NCBI GenBank assembly: GCA_050014595.1
Contig: JBEKDA010000003.1
Coordinates: 62,001 to 126,000, forward strand
Direction of reading: 5' to 3'
DNA: 64,000 nt
DNA from: PALSA-129 sp050014595
Lineage (GTDB): Bacteria; Acidobacteriota; Terriglobia; Bryobacterales; Bryobacteraceae
Both the position numbers and the translations under genes were made by a program. Shown piece after piece: positions 52,417 through 61,360 of the stretch (its first letter is position 1; each line of letters begins with the position of its first letter). Below the pieces are notes generated by a model. The model made no database searches, was not told the DNA's origin, and saw nothing but the letters and a program-made list of their open reading frames with translations.

Positions 52417-53160
52417 ATGGCCACCGACAAACAAATCGCCGCCAACCGCCTCAACGCACAAAAATCCACCGGCCCCCGCTCCGCCGCCGGCAAGACTCAA
52501 TCCGCCCTAAACGCACGCAAGCACGGCTTCTCCGCCTCCATCTTCACCGTAGCCCGTCTTGAAGAGATTGACGAAATCTGCGACCTTCGCCACGACCTCG
52601 TCGGCCTCTATCACCCCGTCAACTCCCAGGAACTCTGGGCCGTCGAACGCGTCGCCATCTGCCAGATGTCCCTCATCCGCGCCTCCCGCCTCGAAGCCGG
52701 CCTCTTCACGAATTGCCTCGACCAGGCTCTCGGTTCCGACGGCCAACCCATTCAAGCCATGAACGAGGGAATGGCCGGCCTGGGCAAGGCTGAAATCACC
52801 CTCGGCCAGGAACACAATTTCGACATCGCCGCAAGCTTTCACCGCATGACCCAGAGGCCTCACACCTGGGCCCTCTTCCTCCGTTACCAGGCCCAGGCCG
52901 AGCGCAACTACCGCCGCGCCATCCAGGAATTCGAACGCCTCCGCGCCCTGCGCCCCGAGATCGAGGAAGCCGAATTAGAAGAAATACCAAACGAACCCAA
53001 TTCCATACCTCAACCCGAAGCAAACAACCCGGATCCCGCTCCCCAAACGAACCCAATCCCGCTCCTCGTCGCGCAGACCCCCTGGTCTGCGCGGGTCCCC
53101 CTCGACCCGATCCTGGATGCCGCCGGAAAGTCGCCGCGTGCCCCCACCGGCGGCGCGTGA
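52417..53160 (+). CDS. Conserved hypothetical protein of the STGP/NARKHG type
   Basis: 247 residues. The start ANRLNAQKSTGPRSAAGKTQSALNARKHGFSA is the hallmark of a hypothetical family widespread in acidobacteria and planctomycetes. A helical middle (about 45-175) and a Pro/Asn-rich tail follow. No enzyme motif is seen. Function unknown. The stop overlaps a GTG of the next gene frame (GTGA), but the M28 start lies 20 bp on. Confidence 0.8.
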   Translation: MATDKQIAANRLNAQKSTGPRSAAGKTQSALNARKHGFSASIFTVARLEEIDEICDLRHDLVGLYHPVNSQELWAVERVAICQMSLIRASRLEAGLFTNCLDQALGSDGQPIQAMNEGMAGLGKAEITLGQEHNFDIAASFHRMTQRPHTWALFLRYQAQAERNYRRAIQEFERLRALRPEIEEAELEEIPNEPNSIPQPEANNPDPAPQTNPIPLLVAQTPWSARVPLDPILDAAGKSPRAPTGGA

Positions 53161-53180
53161 TAATCTTGTTCCACAAGATC

Positions 53181-54734
53181 ATGAAACTCAATCGCATCGC
53201 CATTTTTTGCGTGGCCGCGACGCTGCTGGCCACTGAGCCGAATGAGGCTACCAAACGCTGGTGGGCGCACGTGGTGGCGCTGGCCAACGACGGCATGGAA
53301 GGCCGTGATACCGGCAGTCCCGGATATCTCAAAGCCGAACGCTACGTCGTCACGCAATTCGAGAGAGCTGGTCTGAAGCCGGCCGGCGAGAAAGAGTACT
53401 TGCAGCCCGTGCCGCTGCGCGTGGTGCGTTTGCTTACCGATCAATCCTCGATTGAGCTGGTGAGGAAAGACGGCGTCCACAAGCTCGCATGGCTGCGCCA
53501 GATCTCGACGGCGGCGCGAACCACCTTGCCGGACACGCTGGAAGGCGATCTCATATTCCTGGGTGATGGCCCCGCCGCCGGCGCGCCGCCGCTCGACATA
53601 AAAGGCAAGATCGTGGTGCAGATGCCCGCTGTTCGGCGCGCGGGAGCGGCTGGAGCCGCCGAGCCCGCGCGTGGAGCCGGCGACGGCCGCGGCCTGGTAG
53701 CGCGCAACGGCGCCCTGGCTGCCATCGCGATCGACGGCACGGGCGGCCCCGAACCCCCGCGCTGGCCCGTGGCTTATTCGGTCGCCATGTCCCTGGCGGA
53801 AACGCCACTGCGCCAGGCTGACGCGGTCTTGACCTTCCGCTTCAACCCGGCCTTCGCCGGCGAGCTTTTTCAAGGCTCCGGCCATACCTACGCTGAGCTG
53901 CAAAAGCTGGCCGATGACGGCAAACCGCTGCCGCAGTTCGAAATTCCGGCGAAGCTGCGCGCCACCATGAAAGTGGAATCCGGCGAATTGTCTTCGGACA
54001 ATATCGTTGCTGTGCTTCCCGGCTCCGATCCCGCGCTGGCCAACCAATACCTGGTGGTCTCCGCGCATCTGGATGGCTACGGCTTCGGCGAACCCTGGAA
54101 CGGCGACCGCATCTACAACGGCGCGTTTGACGACGCGGCCTACGTCGCCACGCTCATCGACCTGGCCCAGATACTGCACGAATCTGGCCGCCGTCTCAAG
54201 CGCTCGCTGCTGTTTCTGGTGGTGACCGGCGAAGAGAAAGGGCTGTTGGGCTCGCACTATTTTGCGGCTCATCCCACCATCGCCAAAGAGAAGCTGGTGG
54301 CCGATATCAACCTCGACCAGCTTCGGCCCATCTTCCCGCTCAAAATCCTGACCATGCTGGCGCTGGATGAATCCAGCCTGGGTGTGGTGGCGAAACAGGT
54401 GGCGGAGAAGATGGACATCGGGATTCAGCCCGATCCGGAGCCCGAGCGGCGGCTGCTCACGCGCTCCGACCACTACAGCTTCATGCAGATCGGCGTGCCG
54501 GCCACGGGGTTCATTTTCGGCTACGAGAAGGGATCGCCCGAAGAGCAGGTCTACCGCCATTGGTATGCCGAGCGCTATCACAGCCCGGCCGACGACATCA
54601 ATCAGCCCTGGGATCCGCCGGCGGCCGCCAAGTTTAACGATTTCTTCGGTCGTCTGGTGGAAGCCGTCGCCAACGCGGCGGACCCGCCGAAGTGGCGCGC
54701 CGGCAGCCGATTCGCGCACGCCGATATCAGGTAG
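53181..54734 (+). CDS. Secreted M28-family zinc aminopeptidase with PA insert
   Basis: 517 residues from the ATG at 53181 (a GTG at 53157 is in frame). After a signal-like start, the peptidase is interrupted by a PA-like domain (about 95-235). Two-zinc ligands are visible: VSAHLDGYG (His), GAFDDAA (Asp), TGEEKGLLGS (Glu-Glu), DINLDQL (Asp) and RYHSPADD (His near the end). It is an extracytoplasmic exopeptidase. A GH2 enzyme follows, but there are repeats between them, so a shared operon is doubtful. Confidence 0.92.
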   Translation: MKLNRIAIFCVAATLLATEPNEATKRWWAHVVALANDGMEGRDTGSPGYLKAERYVVTQFERAGLKPAGEKEYLQPVPLRVVRLLTDQSSIELVRKDGVHKLAWLRQISTAARTTLPDTLEGDLIFLGDGPAAGAPPLDIKGKIVVQMPAVRRAGAAGAAEPARGAGDGRGLVARNGALAAIAIDGTGGPEPPRWPVAYSVAMSLAETPLRQADAVLTFRFNPAFAGELFQGSGHTYAELQKLADDGKPLPQFEIPAKLRATMKVESGELSSDNIVAVLPGSDPALANQYLVVSAHLDGYGFGEPWNGDRIYNGAFDDAAYVATLIDLAQILHESGRRLKRSLLFLVVTGEEKGLLGSHYFAAHPTIAKEKLVADINLDQLRPIFPLKILTMLALDESSLGVVAKQVAEKMDIGIQPDPEPERRLLTRSDHYSFMQIGVPATGFIFGYEKGSPEEQVYRHWYAERYHSPADDINQPWDPPAAAKFNDFFGRLVEAVANAADPPKWRAGSRFAHADIR

Positions 54735-54775
54735 CATTACCGTGTTACAAGAACTCTGCCGCCAAACTCGCCGTA

Positions 54776-54868
54776 TCAAGCCCGAAGGGCGAAAGACGCT
54801 AGCCCACGGCGCAAGCCGTGGGGACCAAGTCGTCCACCAGCGTAGCCCCGGAACGGGGCGTAAGTGCC
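54776..54868. repeat. Dispersed repeat, family C copy
   Basis: Three hairpins in series (AAGCCC..GGGCGAAAGA, TAGCCCACGGC/GCCGTGGG, AGCCCCGGAACGGGGC). The same layout is found at about 51246-51332 with changed loops but compensating stems. It lies just before the GH2 start. Confidence 0.75.
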
Positions 54869-54888
54869 CGACCTCTAAAGCTTCGACC

Positions 54889-57800
54889 ATGTTCCGCCTT
54901 TCAGCCACCATGCTCGCTGCCGCCGCGTCACTCGCCGCGCAGCCTTTCACCCGCGGCGTCGGCGTTTATCCCGGCGATCCCGCGCAGGATTTCGCTCCCG
55001 TCCTGGCGCCTGATTCCACTTACCGCAACATCGCCCTGCGGCGTCCCGCCTACCAGTCCAGCGCTTACGATTACAACCTCACCGCCCAACTGGTTACCGA
55101 TGGAATCAAGGAGACCACGCTGCCGCGCTGGCTTTCCACCACCACCAGCCAGACCGGCGTGGCGCGCAAGAACGAGCGCGAGCTGCTGGTGGACCACAAC
55201 ATGGTCACCACGGTCGGCCTGCGCGGAGCCAAGGTTTGGGTGCAGTTCGAACTGGCCGGCGGCGACGGGCCGATCGAGGTGGACCGCATCCAGGCCCTCG
55301 GTAGCGTGCAGGCCAACCCACAAGGGGCCGCCGGTTGGAGCGCGGCCGTCTCCGGGTCGGATGACGGGCAGTCATGGAACGAACTGGGCCGTGCGAACTC
55401 GGGTGAACGTCCCGGCCGCGATTTCCACGCCTCCATCGCCTTGGGATCCGCCGCGCGCGCGCGCTTCTACCGCCTGGAGTTGGAAGCCGCCAGCGCCGTT
55501 CTGTGGCGTCTCGGCGAGGTGACCCTCTACCGCCGCGAAGCGCGCGTCGAGATTGGCGGTCCCTACCGCTTTTCGAGCGCCTGGATGAGCGCCGGCTCGG
55601 GCGAAGAATGGGTCTACGTGGACCTGGGCGCCCACGCGACCTTCGATCGCATCAAGCTGTTTTGGCTGCGCCGCGCCGCCGAAGGCTGCATCCAGGCTTC
55701 CGACGACGCGGCCGCGTGGAAGACCCTGGCGCCTCTGGGCCACCCCCCGGTTGACGATGTCAAGCTGCCGCGCCCCGTTAAAGCCCGCTACGTGCGCGTC
55801 CTGATGACCAAACCGGAATCGCCCGGCGGCTACATCCTGAGCGAGCTGGAAGTGTGGGGCCGCGGCGGTCTCACCCCGCGGCCGAAGCCGGCCCAGGGCC
55901 TTTCCGGCGGCGCGTGGCGTCTGCAACGCGATTCCCTGGTCGCGGCCGCGGGCGATGCCATTTCCAAACCCGCATTCGACGATCGCGATTGGGTGGTAGC
56001 CACCGTGCCCTCGACCGTCCTCTCCAGTTACTGGAACTCGGGCGCCCTGCCCGATCCCAATTACGCCGACAACCAGCTCACCGTTTCGGACTCTTTCTTT
56101 TACGCCGACTTTTGGTATCGCAATGAATTCGTCGCGCCGCCCGCCGCGGGCAAACGCCAGTGGCTGATCTTCGAGGGCATCGACTGGAAAGCCGGCGTCT
56201 TCCTGAATGGAGAAACCCTGGGCCGCATGGAAGGCGGTTTCCAGCGGGGCCGCTTCGACGTCACTGGCAAACTGCGCGCCGGCGCGAAGAACGCCCTGGC
56301 CGTCAGGATCGAGAAAAACGCCACCCCCGGCAGTGTGCATGAGAAGACTTTTGACAGCCCTGGCTTGAACGGCGGCGCTCTGGGCGCGGACAATCCCACG
56401 TACCACGCCTCGGTGGGCTGGGACTGGATCCCCACCATTCGCGGCCGTAACACCGGCATCTGGGCCGGCGTGCATCTGGAAACCGCCGGGGATGTCACCA
56501 TCGAAGATCCTTTCGTAAGCACGCTGCTGCCGCTGCCCGACATCTCCCGCGCTGAGGTCGCCGTGGAGGCCGTTCTGCGCAACTCCGCGGACGCCCCGGT
56601 TTCGGGCACCTTGCGCGGCCGCTTCGGCGACACCCCTTTCGAAACCGCCGTCACGCTCGACGCCCATTCGGTGAAAAGCGTCAAGGCGCCCGCGTTGCGC
56701 CTGGAACATCCCAAGCTGTGGTGGCCCAACGGCTACGGCGATCCCAATCTCTATGCTGTCCAACTGGTGTTCGAAACCGCGGACCATAGGGTCTCCGATA
56801 CCAACGAGTTTCATGCCGGCGTCCGCCAGTTCAATTACACTGCCACGGCGCCGCTGAAGATCTGGATCAATGGACGCCGCTTCGTTGCCCGCGGCGGCAA
56901 CTGGGGCTTCGGCGAATCCATGCTGCGATACCGCGCGCGCGAATACGATACCGCCGTGCGCTACCACCGCGACATGAATTTCACCATGATCCGCAATTGG
57001 GTGGGGCAGATTGGCGACGACGCTTTCTTCGAAGCCTGCGACCGCTTCGGCATCGTGGTCTGGCAGGATTTCTGGCTGGCCAATCCCGCCGATGGCCCGA
57101 ATCCCGATGACAACGATCTATTCCTGCGCAACGCGCGCGATTTCGTCTCGCGCATCCGGCATCACCCTTCCCTCGGGCTATACTGCGGCCGCAACGAGGG
57201 CAATCCCCCCGATCCGCTGGAAGAGGGACTGCGCCGCATTCTCGCCGATCTCCATCCCGATCTGCACTACATCCCCAGCTCCGCCGACGTGGTGGTCAGC
57301 GGGCACGGGCCTTACCGCGCCCAGTCGCAGAAATCCTACTTCGAGCAGCGCGCCACGCCCATGCTGCACAGCGAAATGGGCATGCCGAATATTGTCAGTT
57401 ACGACAGCCTGCGTCAGATGATGCCCGAGTCGGCCATGTGGCCCCAGGGCGACATGTGGGGTTTGCACGATTTTTCCCTGAACGGCGCGCAGGGCGGCGC
57501 CAGTTTCCGCGACATGATCGATAAAGGTTACGGCGGCGCGGCCAACGCGCGGGAGTGGGTCACGCTGGCGCAGTTCGTCAACTACAACGGGTACCGCGCC
57601 ATGTTCGAAGCGCAGAGCAAGAACCGCATGGGCCTGCTCATCTGGATGAGCCATCCCTGCTGGCCCTCCTTCGTGTGGCAGACCTACGATTACTACTTCG
57701 AACCCACCGCGGCGTACTTCGGCGCGAAGAAAGCCTCCGAGCCGTTGCACATCCAGTGGAACCCGGCCACCGAATCGGTGGAGGTGGTGAACTACAGCGG

Positions 57801-58332
57801 CGGCGCGGCCCCCGGGCTCGCGGCGCATGCCGAAATCCTCAATCTGGATGGCTCGCGCCAATGGGAAAAGAGTGCCGCGGTGGAGAGCGCCGAAGACAGC
57901 ACCGTGGCGCCCATCCGCATGGAATATCCGGCCGGCCTGAGCGCCGTTCACTTTATCCGGCTGGTGCTTTCGCGCGGCGCGGAGACCATCTCCGAAAACT
58001 TCTACTGGCGCGGCCTTCAGGAAGGCGACTATCGCGCGCTCCGCGATCTGCCAAAGGTGAAGCTGGAAGCCGTCACCCGCACGGAGCGCCGTGCCGGCAC
58101 CTGGGTGCTGACCACCGAGCTGCGGAACCCTTCCGCCACGCCCGCCCTGATGGTGCGCCTGAAAGCCGTTCGCGCGAAAACCGGCGATCGCATTCTCCCC
58201 GCCAACTACAGCGACAACTACGTATCGCTCATGCCCGGCGAGCGCCGCGCCATCCGGACCGAAGTACGGCAGGCCGATACGCGCGGGGAAAGGCCGGTCA
58301 TCGACACCAGCGGCTTCAACGTTTCGCAGTGA
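54889..58332 (+). CDS. Glycoside hydrolase family 2 protein with F5/8-type carbohydrate-binding modules
   Basis: 1147 residues from the ATG at 54889 with a signal peptide (MFRLSATMLAAAASLAAQ). The N-terminal 370 residues look like two discoidin-type domains (YRNIALRRPAYQSSAYDYN; SGEEWVYVDLGAHATFDRIKLFW). The GH2 sandwich and barrel follow from about 380. Catalytic residues fit GLYCGRNEGNPPDP near 768 (acid/base Glu) and ATPMLHSEMGMPN near 828 (nucleophile Glu). The barrel segment RNWVGQIGDDAFFEACDRFGIVVWQDFW is like exo-beta-D-glucosaminidase and beta-mannosidase members. Substrate is probably a beta-linked hexose or amino sugar polymer. Confidence 0.9.
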   Translation: MFRLSATMLAAAASLAAQPFTRGVGVYPGDPAQDFAPVLAPDSTYRNIALRRPAYQSSAYDYNLTAQLVTDGIKETTLPRWLSTTTSQTGVARKNERELLVDHNMVTTVGLRGAKVWVQFELAGGDGPIEVDRIQALGSVQANPQGAAGWSAAVSGSDDGQSWNELGRANSGERPGRDFHASIALGSAARARFYRLELEAASAVLWRLGEVTLYRREARVEIGGPYRFSSAWMSAGSGEEWVYVDLGAHATFDRIKLFWLRRAAEGCIQASDDAAAWKTLAPLGHPPVDDVKLPRPVKARYVRVLMTKPESPGGYILSELEVWGRGGLTPRPKPAQGLSGGAWRLQRDSLVAAAGDAISKPAFDDRDWVVATVPSTVLSSYWNSGALPDPNYADNQLTVSDSFFYADFWYRNEFVAPPAAGKRQWLIFEGIDWKAGVFLNGETLGRMEGGFQRGRFDVTGKLRAGAKNALAVRIEKNATPGSVHEKTFDSPGLNGGALGADNPTYHASVGWDWIPTIRGRNTGIWAGVHLETAGDVTIEDPFVSTLLPLPDISRAEVAVEAVLRNSADAPVSGTLRGRFGDTPFETAVTLDAHSVKSVKAPALRLEHPKLWWPNGYGDPNLYAVQLVFETADHRVSDTNEFHAGVRQFNYTATAPLKIWINGRRFVARGGNWGFGESMLRYRAREYDTAVRYHRDMNFTMIRNWVGQIGDDAFFEACDRFGIVVWQDFWLANPADGPNPDDNDLFLRNARDFVSRIRHHPSLGLYCGRNEGNPPDPLEEGLRRILADLHPDLHYIPSSADVVVSGHGPYRAQSQKSYFEQRATPMLHSEMGMPNIVSYDSLRQMMPESAMWPQGDMWGLHDFSLNGAQGGASFRDMIDKGYGGAANAREWVTLAQFVNYNGYRAMFEAQSKNRMGLLIWMSHPCWPSFVWQTYDYYFEPTAAYFGAKKASEPLHIQWNPATESVEVVNYSGGAAPGLAAHAEILNLDGSRQWEKSAAVESAEDSTVAPIRMEYPAGLSAVHFIRLVLSRGAETISENFYWRGLQEGDYRALRDLPKVKLEAVTRTERRAGTWVLTTELRNPSATPALMVRLKAVRAKTGDRILPANYSDNYVSLMPGERRAIRTEVRQADTRGERPVIDTSGFNVSQ

Positions 58333-58355
58333 CCGGTTCGAGCTACACTTTGCCT

Positions 58356-58634
58356 ATGAGCAATTTCGACCAGGTGTTTGAACAGATCAAAGTGGCCGGC
58401 CAGGATCTCGTCGACAAGGTCGGCGAGCTGATCCACGAAGGCAACGTGCGCCGCCTGATTATCAAGGACGAACAGGGCCATACGCTGGTCGAGGTTCCGG
58501 TCACGGTGGCGACCGTCGGGGTGATCGTAGCCCCGATCCTGGCGGTGGCCGGGGCGCTCGCCGCCGCAGTGGGGGTCTGCACCATCGTAGTCGAGCGGCA
58601 CAACCCTCCCGCCGATTCCACAAAGAAGGATTAG
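58356..58634 (+). CDS. DUF4342-family small membrane protein
   Basis: 92 residues: a helical start (SNFDQVFEQIKVAGQDLVDKVGELIHEGNVRRLII), then EVPVTVATVGVIVAPILAVAGALAAAVG as a membrane segment, and a short polar tail. This is the DUF4342 layout, with no known function. A TACACT box lies 6 nt before the ATG, a leaderless pattern. It ends 3 bp before the VOC pseudogene. Confidence 0.88.
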   Translation: MSNFDQVFEQIKVAGQDLVDKVGELIHEGNVRRLIIKDEQGHTLVEVPVTVATVGVIVAPILAVAGALAAAVGVCTIVVERHNPPADSTKKD

Positions 58635-58637
58635 TTT

Positions 58638-58955
58638 ATGCCCGATTCTCCGAAGCCCGGGCCGGGGCAAGTAGCATGGATTGACCTCACGGTTCCGAAT
58701 GCCGAGGCCGTTCGCGATTCCTACCAGCAGGTCACCGGCTGGACCCCATCGTCCGTCGACATGGGCGGCTATGCGGATTACTGCATGTCGAGCGCCGCCG
58801 GCAATATGGTGGCGGGAATTTCAACTCGTAGCGCCGGCGGTCTTGCCGCCGGGGTCTGCTCGCTTCGTCGAAGAGCCCGCCAACCGGTACCCGCCCTCAC
58901 CCGTCCAGGTTGCCCTTCAGCCCCAGTTCTTCCGCGCGCGCCTGCATGGCTTTGA
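58638..58955 (+). pseudogene. VOC/glyoxalase-family gene truncated at a dispersed repeat
   Basis: The first about 62 codons (VAWIDLTVPNAEAVRDSYQQVTGWTPSSVDMGGYADYCM, ending MVAGIST) are an ordinary VOC N-terminal half. At about 58828 the frame enters a family A repeat and then unrelated Pro/Arg-rich sequence to a stop at 58955. The usual second half (about 65 residues) is missing. Insertion or repeat-mediated deletion is the likely cause. Confidence 0.8.
58828..58857. repeat. Dispersed repeat, family A short copy
   Basis: GTAGCGCCGGCGG, loop, CCGCCGG, near-identical to the 3' half of the copies at 15963 and 36122. It marks the breakpoint of the VOC pseudogene. Confidence 0.75.
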
Positions 58956-59469
58956 CGCAGAAATCGATGTGCTCGTCGAGCGGTACGCCTAACTCCTGCG
59001 CGCCGTCCACTATGTCCTGGCGGTTGACGGAGCGGGCGAAGGCCTTGTCCTTCATCTTTTTCCTGACCGATGCCGCGTCCACTTCCAACACGCTGCGGTG
59101 CGGTTTCACGTAGGAGATGGCGGTGATGAAGCCGGCCAGTTCGTCGCATGCGAACAGCGTCTTCTCCAGCGTCGATAGCCGGGCCACCTCGGTGTGATTG
59201 GCGTGCGAGAGGATGGCGCGCCGCATCTCCTCGTCTACGCCGCGCTCGGCTAGGATGGGCGAGCCTTTGATCGGGTGCCCGTCCATGGTGGGATGAATCT
59301 CCCAATCGAAATCGTGCAGCAGCGCCGTGATGCCCCAGCGCTGCTGGTCCTCGCCGAATTTGCGGGCGTACGCCGCTACGCACGTCTCGACGGCCATCGC
59401 GTGGTTGCGGAGCCCGTCGGATTTGGTGAATTCGCAGAGAATATTCCAGGCCGTTTCGCGATCGATCAT
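58897..59469 (-). CDS. HD-domain hydrolase
   Basis: 190 residues from the ATG at 59469. HD-type metal ligands are LRNHAMAVE near 20, ALLHDFDWEIHP near 52 (the HD pair) and LSHANHTEV near 90. Members of this small HD family are putative phosphohydrolases of nucleotides or related molecules. It starts 5 bp after the Rsm22 stop, so they are probably co-transcribed. It overlaps the tail of the VOC pseudogene on the other strand by 59 bp. Confidence 0.88.
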   Translation of the reverse strand: MIDRETAWNILCEFTKSDGLRNHAMAVETCVAAYARKFGEDQQRWGITALLHDFDWEIHPTMDGHPIKGSPILAERGVDEEMRRAILSHANHTEVARLSTLEKTLFACDELAGFITAISYVKPHRSVLEVDAASVRKKMKDKAFARSVNRQDIVDGAQELGVPLDEHIDFCVKAMQARAEELGLKGNLDG

Positions 59470-59474
59470 CTTGC

Positions 59475-60392
59475 TTATGATATACCGGCGTCTCCCCACG
59501 CCGCGTGGCGTGCCATGCGGAACCGCTCGCGGTCGCGCTTCGAAACGCGAACGCCTTGGAGGCCGTCCGGCGTGCAGGTTTCAAGCACAATCAAGCCCGG
59601 CTGCTGGCGCGGCCGGCGCACAATGCGCGATGCCGCCGGCGCCGCCGCGTGACGCGCCAGCGCCACGTAGCTGAACTTTTCATCTTCGTAGCCCAGATCG
59701 CCGCCCTTGATCTGCCGATGGAGCGACGAACGCTCCACGCGCGCCGCGAAGTGGCACCAGTCCGGCTCGATCACCGGGCAGGCGCCGCCGCCAGGGCACG
59801 GCGCCGCCATGTGTGCGCCGCCTGCGAGCAGTTCATCACGCACCTTGCGGATGAGCCCGAAACCGTGCGGCGTGCCGGGCTCGATCACTACCAGGCACAC
59901 GCGCGCCGCCTGCCACAGCCGCGCCGCCGTGGCCGCTCCGCATTCGCTCAGGGAATAGCAGGCGATCACCAGGTCGTGGGGCGCGAGCGTCCCCATGTGG
60001 GCAACATCGCCGGCCAATACGGTTGCCCCGGGGAGCCACTGGCGCGCGGCCTCCACCGGCGCCGCCTGCCGCTCGATCAAGGTGAGGGCGGCTTCTGGAA
60101 AATGCTCTCGCGCCGCCAGTGCAGCCGCGCCCGTGCCGGCTCCGGCATCGAGCAGGCTCTCCACCCGCCCGATGCGCGCCCGCACTTCCCGCAACACCGC
60201 GTTCGCGGCGGCGTAGGTGGCCGGCATGCGTGTCACCAGGTAAGCCGCCACGCTTTCGCCGTTGGCCAGCGGTAGCGGACACTCCGCGCGGTAGGCTTCG
60301 GATTGCGCGGCCGCTGCGCGCTTCAGGGCAGGGAAGCCGGCCGCTTCCGCATATTCCCCGATGATCCGTTGGACGGTGGCCGGCAATTGCAC
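59475..60392 (-). CDS. Rsm22-type small ribosomal subunit methyltransferase-like protein
   Basis: 305 residues. The methyltransferase fold starts with LLDAGAGTGAAALAA near 80; the family-specific cysteine motif follows as AAPCPGGGACPVIEPDWCHFAARVERS near 195-220, and KGGDLGYEDEKFSYVAL near 230. Mitochondrial Rsm22 (METTL17) binds a [4Fe-4S] cluster through such cysteines and assists small-subunit assembly; a bacterial role is inferred. It is followed closely by an HD-domain gene. Confidence 0.9.
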   Translation of the reverse strand: MQLPATVQRIIGEYAEAAGFPALKRAAAAQSEAYRAECPLPLANGESVAAYLVTRMPATYAAANAVLREVRARIGRVESLLDAGAGTGAAALAAREHFPEAALTLIERQAAPVEAARQWLPGATVLAGDVAHMGTLAPHDLVIACYSLSECGAATAARLWQAARVCLVVIEPGTPHGFGLIRKVRDELLAGGAHMAAPCPGGGACPVIEPDWCHFAARVERSSLHRQIKGGDLGYEDEKFSYVALARHAAAPAASRIVRRPRQQPGLIVLETCTPDGLQGVRVSKRDRERFRMARHAAWGDAGIS

Positions 60393-60564
60393 ACTTCATC
60401 GTACCGCCGGAACTTCTTTTAAGAAGCGGTGTCTACTTCGATGGAGGTTGACCCCATGTCAACAGCCAGACCCCTCGACTGATTCCCGAAACGATGAGAC
60501 CGAAATGCGCTTTCGAGCGCCGGGGGGCTGCGTGTGTCCCATCGGATCGAAAGGAGCGACTGCT

Positions 60565-61323
60565 ATGTTCGAACAGGCTACTCTTGCGTCCGGCCCCGCC
60601 GGCAAGCGGGTCTGGACCACTCTCCTGGGCGTCACCGCGCAGGTGATGCTGCTAGGCGGCGCGATTCTCGTGCCAATGATCTGGCCTCAGATCATGCCGC
60701 ACGCGCAGTTGCTGGCCACCTTCCTGCCGCCCGTGCCGCCCGGCCCGCCGCCCAAGGGCGATCTCGCCAAACAGCGCACCACCGCCCGCGTGGTGCCGCG
60801 CGCCGAGTTCCATGGTTTCATCGCGCCTGCCCACATCCCTACGAGAGTGACGTTGATCGACGATGCGCCCGCCGCGAGTTATGTCACCGGCGTTCCCAAC
60901 GGCGATCCGCGGGGATCGGAGCAGGGAATACCGGGCGCATTCTTCCGCGATCTGCCGGCCAATGCGGTGCGCGTTGAGCCGCCGGCCGTGCCGGTTGTGG
61001 CGCCACCCAAACCCGCCTCGCCGCCTGAGGAGCCCAAGCGCTTCCGCCAGGGCGGCCAGGTCCAACTGGGGCGCTTGATTCGTAAACTGGAGCCGTCGTA
61101 CCCTTCCCTCGCCAGGACGGCGCGCGTTTCCGGGACAGTGCAGTTGGAAGCGGTGGTTGGAACCGATGGCCGTGTGCGCGACGTGAAGGTGCTGAACGGA
61201 AGCCCGCTGCTGGCTCGGGCCGCGGTCGACGCCGTCTCGCAGTGGGTCTACGAGCCCTCTCGCCTGAACGGCGAACTGGTCGAAATCATCGCGAACATCG
61301 CCGTCACCTTCAAGCTGAACTAG
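60565..61323 (+). CDS. TonB-family protein (energy transducer-like)
   Basis: 252 residues from the ATG at 60565 with GGAG 9 nt upstream. A membrane anchor (TTLLGVTAQVMLLGGAILVPMIW) near 18-40 precedes a Pro-rich periplasmic linker with PPPKGD and PPKPASPPEEPK, and the C-terminal TonB fold (KLEPSYPSLARTARVSGTVQLEAVVGTDGRVRDVKVLNG, then AVDAVSQWVYEPSRLNGE). Such stand-alone TonB-like proteins are abundant in acidobacteria. No ExbB/ExbD is adjacent. The 172-bp upstream gap holds no gene. Confidence 0.88.
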   Translation: MFEQATLASGPAGKRVWTTLLGVTAQVMLLGGAILVPMIWPQIMPHAQLLATFLPPVPPGPPPKGDLAKQRTTARVVPRAEFHGFIAPAHIPTRVTLIDDAPAASYVTGVPNGDPRGSEQGIPGAFFRDLPANAVRVEPPAVPVVAPPKPASPPEEPKRFRQGGQVQLGRLIRKLEPSYPSLARTARVSGTVQLEAVVGTDGRVRDVKVLNGSPLLARAAVDAVSQWVYEPSRLNGELVEIIANIAVTFKLN

Positions 61324-61360
61324 CCTCCGCTCCTTTACAGTCGCGGCTCGGTGCGGGGCT

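Noticed and set aside
53010..54950. A 646-codon minus-strand frame over the M28 gene
   Set aside because: Antisense to a peptidase with all its metal ligands in place.
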